A stretch of 64,000 bases of DNA from Eshraghiella sp051880035. Lineage in GTDB: Bacteria > Bacillota > Clostridia > Lachnospirales > Lachnospiraceae. The notes beneath the pieces are model-generated. The model searched no databases. It saw only the letters and a list, made by a program, of their open reading frames with translations, and was not told where the DNA came from. Location: positions 1-64,000 of the forward strand of contig JBJENE010000014.1 of NCBI GenBank assembly GCA_051880035.1. Direction: 5' to 3'. The first letter of the stretch is position 1. Each line of letters begins with the position of its first letter. Shown piece after piece: positions 58,619 through 64,000 of this stretch. Position numbers and translations under genes: made by a program.

Positions 58619-60250
58619 TTACATCATTCCGCCCATTCCTCCCATTCCGCCGCCGGCAGGCATTGCAGGAGCCTCTTCTTTAATATTGGCAACAACTGAT
58701 TCTGTTGTCAATAATGTAGATGCAACACTTGTCGCATTCTGAAGAGCACTTCTTGTAACCTTGGCAGGATCAAGAATTCCGGCCTGAACCATATTGACAT
58801 ACTCTTCATGAAGTGCATCAAATCCGGTTCCTACTTCGGATTCTTTTACTTTATTGATAATTACTGCGCCTTCAAGGCCTGCATTGTTTGCAATGTGGTA
58901 TAACGGAGCCTCAAGTGCTTTAAGGATAAGTTTGGCACCTGTCTTTTCATCTCCTTCAAGAGTATCGGCAAGCTTTTCAACTTCCTTGGATGCATGAATG
59001 TAAGCAGAACCACCGCCTGAAATAATTCCTTCTTCAACAGCTGCCTTTGTCGCTGCCAAAGCATCTTCAAGACGAAGCTTATTCTCTTTCATTTCTGTTT
59101 CTGTAGCAGCGCCAACACGGATTACGGCAACACCGCCTGCAAGTTTGGCAAGACGCTCCTGTAATTTTTCTTTATCGAATTCGGAAGTTGTTTCCTCAAG
59201 CTGTGCTTTAATCTGTGAAATTCTTGCCTGAATTTCTTCTTTGGAGCCTTCACCGTCAACGATAACTGTATTTTCCTTCTGAACCTTAACTGATTTAGCG
59301 CGTCCGAGCTGGTCAAGAGTAGCATCCTTAAGTTCAAGTCCAAGTTCCTCAGATATAACCTCGCCGCCTGTCAGGATAGCGATATCCTTTAACATTTCCT
59401 TACGTCTGTCACCGTATCCCGGAGCCTTAACAGCAACAACATTGAATGTTCCTCTTAATTTATTTACAATTAATGTTGTAAGAGCCTCGCCCTCAACATC
59501 TTCTGCGATAATAAGAAGTTTGGCACCGCTTTGTACAATCTGTTCAAGAATCGGAAGAATTTCCTGGATATTGCTGATTTTCTTATCTGTGATAAGGATG
59601 TAAGGATTATCAAGAATTGCTTCCATCTTATCCATATCTGTTGCCATGTATGCTGAAACATAACCTCTGTCAAACTGCATACCTTCAACAACATCAAGTT
59701 CTGTCTTCATTGTCTTGGACTCTTCAATTGTTATAACGCCATCGTTTGAAACTTTTTCCATGGCATCTGCAACTAACTGTCCTACTTCTTCATCACCGGC
59801 TGAAATTGCGGCAACCTTTGCAATCTGGTCCTTACCGGTTACTTTTGAACTCATTTTGGCAATTGCATCAACAGCGCAATCTGTTGCCTTCTTCATACCT
59901 TTTCTTAAGATAATAGGATTAGCTCCGGCTGCAAGGTTCTTAATTCCTTCGTCAATCATTGCCTGTGCAAGTACGGTAGCTGTTGTAGTACCGTCACCGG
60001 CAACATCATTTGTCTTTGTTGCAACTTCTTTTACAAGCTGTGCTCCCATATTTTCGAATGCATCAGGAAGCTCGATTTCCTTTGCGATTGTTACACCATC
60101 GTTAGTAATGAGTGGTGCGCCGTATGATTTATCAAGAACTACATTGCGGCCCTTAGGTCCCAGTGTTACACGGACTGTGTCTGCTAATTTGTTAACGCCT
60201 GCTCCGAGTGCTTCTCTTGCTTCTGCACCATATTTAATCTCTTTTGCCAT
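58619..60250 (-). CDS. groL: chaperonin GroEL
   Basis: The 60-kDa ATP-dependent folding chamber subunit, 543 residues. DTVRVTLGPKGRNVVLDKSYGAP and VAGDGTTTATVLAQAM give the ATP site, with IEELGLELKD-type apical motifs and the C-terminal MPAGGGMGGMGGMM tail. It starts 23 bases after groES, with GGAGG before the ATG. Controlled with groES from the CIRCE-bearing promoter. Codon use is strongly biased, as for ppdK. Confidence 0.99.
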   Translation of the reverse strand: MAKEIKYGAEAREALGAGVNKLADTVRVTLGPKGRNVVLDKSYGAPLITNDGVTIAKEIELPDAFENMGAQLVKEVATKTNDVAGDGTTTATVLAQAMIDEGIKNLAAGANPIILRKGMKKATDCAVDAIAKMSSKVTGKDQIAKVAAISAGDEEVGQLVADAMEKVSNDGVITIEESKTMKTELDVVEGMQFDRGYVSAYMATDMDKMEAILDNPYILITDKKISNIQEILPILEQIVQSGAKLLIIAEDVEGEALTTLIVNKLRGTFNVVAVKAPGYGDRRKEMLKDIAILTGGEVISEELGLELKDATLDQLGRAKSVKVQKENTVIVDGEGSKEEIQARISQIKAQLEETTSEFDKEKLQERLAKLAGGVAVIRVGAATETEMKENKLRLEDALAATKAAVEEGIISGGGSAYIHASKEVEKLADTLEGDEKTGAKLILKALEAPLYHIANNAGLEGAVIINKVKESEVGTGFDALHEEYVNMVQAGILDPAKVTRSALQNATSVASTLLTTESVVANIKEEAPAMPAGGGMGGMGGMM

Positions 60251-60273
60251 AATTCAAAACCTCCATACAAAAA

Positions 60274-60558
60274 TTATTCAATAACTGCAAGAATGTCATT
60301 CTGCCTTACAACGATTAACTCTTCGTCATCAAGTTTAACTTCTGTTCCTGCATATTTAGAGAAAATAACCTTATCTCCAACCTTAACCTGCATCGTAACT
60401 TCTTTGCCGTCTACTACTCCTCCCGGTCCCACTGCAATAACTTCTGCCTGCTGTGGCTTTTCTTTTGCCTGACCCGGAAGTACAATTCCTGATTTGGTTG
60501 TTTCTTCAGCAACTAACTGCTTTAATACTACTCTGTCTCCTAAAGGTACTAATTTCAT
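60274..60558 (-). CDS. groS: co-chaperonin GroES
   Basis: A 94-residue lid protein of the GroEL chamber. PLGDRVVLKQL opens it, SGIVLPGQAKEKPQ is the mobile loop, and VGDKVIFSKYAGTEVKLDDEE closes it. The ATG follows AAGGAGGAAG. First gene of the groESL operon. Confidence 0.98.
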   Translation of the reverse strand: MKLVPLGDRVVLKQLVAEETTKSGIVLPGQAKEKPQQAEVIAVGPGGVVDGKEVTMQVKVGDKVIFSKYAGTEVKLDDEELIVVRQNDILAVIE

Positions 60559-60609
60559 GTATTCTTCCTCCTTATATCATCCCTTGCGGGAATTATTTGC
60601 TTTTTTCTG

Positions 60610-60636
60610 TTAGCACTCACTTTAAACGAGTGCTAA
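60610..60636 (-). promoter_or_regulatory. CIRCE operator (HrcA-binding)
   Basis: Perfect TTAGCACTC-N9-GAGTGCTAA just downstream of the -10 box of groESL. HrcA binding represses the operon until heat shock. Confidence 0.98.
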
Positions 60637-60648
60637 CCGATGAAATAT

Positions 60649-60677
60649 ATATTATCCACTTTGTGATTTATATGCAA
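60649..60677 (-). promoter_or_regulatory. groESL promoter
   Basis: Minus strand TTGCAT, 17-base spacer, TAATAT. Confidence 0.65.
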
Positions 60678-60760
60678 ATATTTCCACCGATTGTTTTGGC
60701 CTGTTTATGTGTGCTTTTCTCTTTTTTTCTCTCGTTTTCTCAATTTTACTAACTTTTTCT

Positions 60761-61627
60761 TTATTTTTTGCCTATTTTATTAATTTTGCCATAATAAAAC
60801 AGATACTGCTGGGCATATCCTCCGTATTCACCAAACTGCTCTGCGGCAAAGCTTTGTATTTCCTGAACCGGTACCGGTTTTTTCATATATAATTCTTCCA
60901 TAATTCTCTTTATCCATACATCTACCGGAAAAGCATTTCTCTTATCCAGGGAAAAAAGAGATACACAGTTGGCAACCTTATCCCCCACCCCTTTGATTGT
61001 TTTGAGTGTTTCCATGCAATCCTCATAAGACATTTCAAGCAGTTTATTTTCATTAATAACACCTTGTGAAACTTTTTCGCAGGCATCAATGATGTAAGGA
61101 GCCCTGAAACCGGCTTTGCATTCCCTGACCGTTTCCTCTCCCGCCATAAGTATTTCTTTTGCACAAGGAAAAGAATACATATCATCCCCAAGATTTCTGC
61201 CGCACCTTAAGGACAACTCCCGTATTATATTTTTAATTCTGGGAATCTGCTGATTCTGCGAAATAATAAACGAAATCAGGGTCTCAAAAAAATCCTGATT
61301 AAGTATTCTCACGCCCCGCATTGCATCTATTGCAGGTTTTAAGAGCTCATCTTTTCTTAAAAGGGCGTTTTTTATCTCACCGTAGTCCCTGTCAAGGTCA
61401 AAATATTTTTCCCATATATTAAAATAATCCTCCTCTGTAGTATCATAGAAGATAAGACTGTTTCCCTGTTGGGCAATATGTAATTTCTTATTCATTGCGG
61501 AAATAAAATATTCCTCTTCGCCGGTTTTTATAAAATGAAAACACTGGCCGCATTCTAAGGTCTGACTTAAAAGAAAATCTTTAACATCCTCCAGAATAAT
61601 ATTATTTTTGTCATTGGTAACTTTCAT
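60761..61627 (-). CDS. OGG1-type 8-oxoguanine DNA glycosylase/AP lyase
   Basis: A 288-residue HhH-GPD glycosylase of the bacterial OGG1 branch, which removes 8-oxoguanine. The N-terminal OGG_N part shows LLSQTLECGQCFHF. The helix-hairpin-helix carries the catalytic lysine in LKTIKGVGDKVANCVSLFSL, and the catalytic aspartate is in FPVDVWIKRI. ISFIISQNQQIPRIKNII is the family's central helix. There is a GCGAGGA site before the ATG. In strict anaerobes the gene is thought to protect against brief oxygen exposure. Single gene. Confidence 0.93.
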   Translation of the reverse strand: MKVTNDKNNIILEDVKDFLLSQTLECGQCFHFIKTGEEEYFISAMNKKLHIAQQGNSLIFYDTTEEDYFNIWEKYFDLDRDYGEIKNALLRKDELLKPAIDAMRGVRILNQDFFETLISFIISQNQQIPRIKNIIRELSLRCGRNLGDDMYSFPCAKEILMAGEETVRECKAGFRAPYIIDACEKVSQGVINENKLLEMSYEDCMETLKTIKGVGDKVANCVSLFSLDKRNAFPVDVWIKRIMEELYMKKPVPVQEIQSFAAEQFGEYGGYAQQYLFYYGKINKIGKK

Positions 61628-61755
61628 TTTTATCCTCGCTTTTCTTCCATTATGTGTATATACTTCTAAATTTTTTATAAAATATAATGAAGGGCTTTTA
61701 TTTTTTTCATTTTAGTATTAAAATATACTTACAATCACGAAAGGAGTTTACAGAC

Positions 61756-61971
61756 ATGAAAAAGTTTTTTACAGTTTTAGGTGCTGTAGTCGCTTTTGCA
61801 GCTGCCGTTGCAGGCGGAGTTTTCTTATATAATAAATATAAAGAGAACAAATGTGGCTGCGATGATGATTTTGATGATGACTATGATGACGATTTTTCTG
61901 ATGATGACGATGATGAAGAGAGAGCTTATGTTAATATAAGCCCTGAATCAAAAGAGGAGACCGAGGGTTAA
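61756..61971 (+). CDS. small single-pass membrane protein with Asp-rich tail
   Basis: A 71-residue protein: one helix (residues 5-25, FTVLGAVVAFAAAVAGGVFL), then YNKYKENKCGC and an Asp/Phe/Tyr run (DDDFDDDYDDDF, then SDDDDDEE). A short Ser/Glu end follows. Similar in design to the minus-strand gene 1934-2185. The helix recalls YtxH-type proteins. The ATG at 61756 follows AAAGGAG. Function unknown; two adjacent cysteines near the membrane are an unusual detail. Confidence 0.75.
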   Translation: MKKFFTVLGAVVAFAAAVAGGVFLYNKYKENKCGCDDDFDDDYDDDFSDDDDDEERAYVNISPESKEETEG

Positions 61972-61990
61972 TCCCCGGTTTCCTTTTTTT
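61957..61990 (+). terminator. terminator overlapping the end of the Asp-tail gene
   Basis: GGAGACCGAGGG, loop, CCCCGGTTTCC, then TTTTTTT. Confidence 0.8.
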
Positions 61991-63386
61991 AAAGCTCCCA
62001 GACTTTTTTTAAAATACCAAGTCCCTCCATTATCTGTTCTCCGGCAAGCCGTGCATAACCGAGAATTATTACCGGCTTGTTCTTCTTAACACTGCCTATG
62101 TAATAATCCGAAAGCGCATACACCTGAATCCCTGCTTTCTCTGCTGTATCCACAAGTTCTTCTTCGCTCATTCCGTTATCGATACACACAAGCATATGTG
62201 CGCCGGCATTTTCACCGTATATCTGTGTATTTTTCCATGTCTTGATTTCCGCAAGCATAGTATCATGCTTACTTTTGTATATTTTTCTCATTCTGTTCAG
62301 ATGTCTTTCGAATCCGCCGCTTCCCATAAATATTTCCATAAGTTTCTGGTCAATTCTGGAAATTGTATTGCTGTAGTATGAACGGGTCTTCTCATACTCT
62401 TTATACAGTCCCGACGGAAGAACCATATAGCTCATTCGTATTGCCGGGGAGACCGATTTGGAAAATGTTCCGATGTATATTACTTTTCCGTCGGTATCAT
62501 ATCCCTGCAGAGCCGGAATGGGTTTACCCTTATATCTGAATTCGCTGTCATAATCATCTTCTATTATATATCTGCCGGCTTTTTTCTTGGCCCATGTCAG
62601 CAGCTCCATGCGTCTTCCGATACTCATAACAATACCAAGCGGATACTGATGTGACGGTGTAACATACGCAACATCCGCTCCGGACTTTTCCAATTCACTG
62701 ATGTTCATTCCGTTGCTGTCCATATCAACGGGAATTATTTTTCTTCCCAGACCCGAAAAAATATGAAAAGACTTAAGATATGCCGGATTTTCCATGGCAA
62801 CCACCGACTGTGAATCCAAAATAAGATGTATAATCATGAGCAGACTTTCGTTTCCGGCTCCCACAATAATCTGTTCCGGATTCGTTCTGACTCCTCTTGC
62901 TGCCATAAGATACGCGGCAATTTCTTTTCTGAGGCCTTCATCTCCTCTTACATCCCCACTGTTAAAAAGTCCGTTATTTTCGGGAACCATTACCTGCTTT
63001 GCAATTTTTCTCCATTCATTATACGGGAAATGGCTTGTTTCAATACCATTTGGAGAAAAACATATTTTATATTTGTTAATACTTTTGTTTTCTTCTCCAC
63101 GGTTAGCATTATCATCTATGATACTTTTAAAGGTTTCTTCCATTTTAAGAACAATATATCCTTTTTGCGGTACCGAATCAATATATCCTTCAGCCAGAAG
63201 CTGGTCATATGCCATTAAAACGGTACTTCGGCTTACCTGCAGAAAAACGGCAAGCGCCCTTGATGAAGGAAGAAATGTACCCTCCGTAATATTTCCCGCA
63301 GAAATTTCTTTCTTAATAAATTCATATATTTGCAGATATGCGGGTGTTTTGGATGTGCTGTCGATGAAAATTGCAAGTTCTTTCAT
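61989..63386 (-). CDS. MocR/PdxR-like GntR regulator fused to aminotransferase domain
   Basis: A 465-residue regulator. Residues 10-80 form a GntR winged helix (PAYLQIYEFIKKEISAGNI, SRALAVFLQVSRSTVLMAYD, LLAEGYIDSVPQKGY). Residues 110-460 are a class I aminotransferase fold that binds PLP, with the lysine in GTFSKSVSPAIRMSYMVLP and ENPAYLKSFHIFS, IIEDDYDSEFRYKG typical of MocR. These proteins sense PLP or amino-compound adducts and often control pyridoxal or GABA genes. No pdx or gab gene is adjacent, so the target is not visible; the DUF6062 gene is divergent and could be regulated. Confidence 0.93.
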   Translation of the reverse strand: MKELAIFIDSTSKTPAYLQIYEFIKKEISAGNITEGTFLPSSRALAVFLQVSRSTVLMAYDQLLAEGYIDSVPQKGYIVLKMEETFKSIIDDNANRGEENKSINKYKICFSPNGIETSHFPYNEWRKIAKQVMVPENNGLFNSGDVRGDEGLRKEIAAYLMAARGVRTNPEQIIVGAGNESLLMIIHLILDSQSVVAMENPAYLKSFHIFSGLGRKIIPVDMDSNGMNISELEKSGADVAYVTPSHQYPLGIVMSIGRRMELLTWAKKKAGRYIIEDDYDSEFRYKGKPIPALQGYDTDGKVIYIGTFSKSVSPAIRMSYMVLPSGLYKEYEKTRSYYSNTISRIDQKLMEIFMGSGGFERHLNRMRKIYKSKHDTMLAEIKTWKNTQIYGENAGAHMLVCIDNGMSEEELVDTAEKAGIQVYALSDYYIGSVKKNKPVIILGYARLAGEQIMEGLGILKKVWEL

Positions 63387-63448
63387 AATTTATCCCTTTT
63401 TAAAGACTTCCGTCATAACATAAGCTAATAATACCATTTCTGTTTTCG

Positions 63449-63477
63449 TTGTACAAGTTGTGTGTTTTTGATATACT
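63449..63477 (+). promoter_or_regulatory. promoter of the DUF6062 gene
   Basis: TTGTAC, 17-base spacer, TATACT, 34 bases before the ATG at 63512. It lies in the divergent region with the MocR gene. Confidence 0.6.
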
Positions 63478-63511
63478 ACCAATATAATCCTTTTAGTAAA
63501 CGGAGGCTGTA

Positions 63512-64000
63512 ATGAAAGAAAAACTTTATTCCATACCTGTAAACGATGCTTTTACGGCTGATTGCGAATGTCCGATCTGCCTTATGCGCAAAAAACTTGA
63601 AGATGATGCCGTTGACTATACCATGGGACCAAGCTACATGGAAGATGACACAAGAGCCCTGACCGATGCATCCGGATTCTGCGAAAAACATATCCGTATG
63701 GTGTATAATAAAGACAACCGCCTTGGAATGGCATGGGTCATGAAGACTCATTACGACAAAACAATTCGTGATGTCAAAAAAATAATGCCTCAGGGTCCGG
63801 CCAAAATGCTTAAAAAAGGCGCTGCCGCTTCTCCTGTCATTCAATATCTTGATAAACTTAACAGTTCATGCTTTGTATGTGACAGAATAAATCAGTTTTT
63901 TGACAGATATGTTGATACAATCTTTTATTTATGGAAATCTGACCCGGATTTCAAGGATAAATTTAAGAACTGTAAAGGATTCTGTTCTGAGCACTACAGT
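63512..64000 (+). CDS. DUF6062 protein, 3' end cut by window
   Basis: 163 codons are visible. The protein starts KEKLYSIPVNDAFTADCECP and carries CPICLMRKK, then FCEKHIRMVYN, SCFVCDRINQF and FCSEHYS: a repeated C-x2-C / C-x2-H arrangement that looks like a metal-binding array. I associate this with DUF6062, found in many Lachnospiraceae, function unknown. The ATG at 63512 follows CGGAGGCTGTA. Soluble, no signal peptide. Confidence 0.8.
   Translation, partial: MKEKLYSIPVNDAFTADCECPICLMRKKLEDDAVDYTMGPSYMEDDTRALTDASGFCEKHIRMVYNKDNRLGMAWVMKTHYDKTIRDVKKIMPQGPAKMLKKGAAASPVIQYLDKLNSSCFVCDRINQFFDRYVDTIFYLWKSDPDFKDKFKNCKGFCSEHYS

Noticed and set aside
1..64000. CRISPR arrays, insertion sequences, prophage genes, rRNA operon
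   Set aside because: No regularly spaced repeats, transposase, integrase or structural phage genes, and no rRNA-like sequence were seen on reading both strands.

Overview
The window is chromosomal DNA of moderately low GC from a strictly anaerobic Gram-positive bacterium, most likely of the family Lachnospiraceae (Clostridia). Support comes from pyruvate phosphate dikinase, a one-chain glycyl-tRNA synthetase, a cytosolic M16C peptidase, DUF6062, DUF6106, DUF6465 and DUF1836 proteins, strong AGGAGG-type ribosome sites, a CIRCE operator on groESL and an FMN riboswitch on ribU. I do not assign a genus. Nearly all genes lie on the minus strand; a few short plus-strand genes are interspersed. I found no rRNA, tRNA, CRISPR array, prophage or insertion sequence. 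Family names below come from recognising motifs by eye; no database search was run.

Layout. 0-9.4 kb: rlmD (cut by the left edge), two small membrane proteins, pcrA helicase, an SPFH protein and pspA (envelope stress pair), then DUF1836, a TrpR-like repressor, a HAD phosphatase and a zinc-dependent PLC-like protein. 9.4-21.9 kb: a secreted acid phosphatase overlapping a YibE/F transporter gene, trpS, lgt, a Lys/Ala-rich DUF6465 protein, MATE efflux plus a Nim-like flavoprotein, bioB with a BirA operator, and a TetR-controlled GPH sugar symporter. 21.9-37.8 kb is the accessory part: broken surface-protein remnants, a sugar-sensor/degenerate-GGDEF/EAL protein, a resistance-like gene run (TetR, MFS, APH, ANT, GNAT), an HTH-MNT/HEPN toxin-antitoxin pair between direct repeats, an unusual zinc-finger lipoprotein, an O-antigen-ligase-like protein, a large surface protein and an orphan nuclease-like gene.

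37.8-64 kb returns to core functions: ppdK, a zinc-ribbon membrane protein, glyQS, recO-era, a presequence-protease-like peptidase, ribU with its riboswitch, then a tightly packed run (amidase, Na/Pi cotransporter, HEAT-methyltransferase fusion, diguanylate cyclase, inactive-looking CpsB-like protein), guaB, groESL, an OGG1-type glycosylase, a MocR regulator and a DUF6062 gene cut by the right edge.

The most interesting signals are the repeat-flanked HTH-MNT/HEPN module, the exported RsgI-like/DnaJ-zinc-finger lipoprotein, the four-gene run that ends in a CpsB-like protein without its metal ligands, the five-gene resistance-like cluster, three surface proteins with a shared non-canonical C-terminal sorting-like signal, and a hairpin found at the same distance downstream of two unrelated genes.
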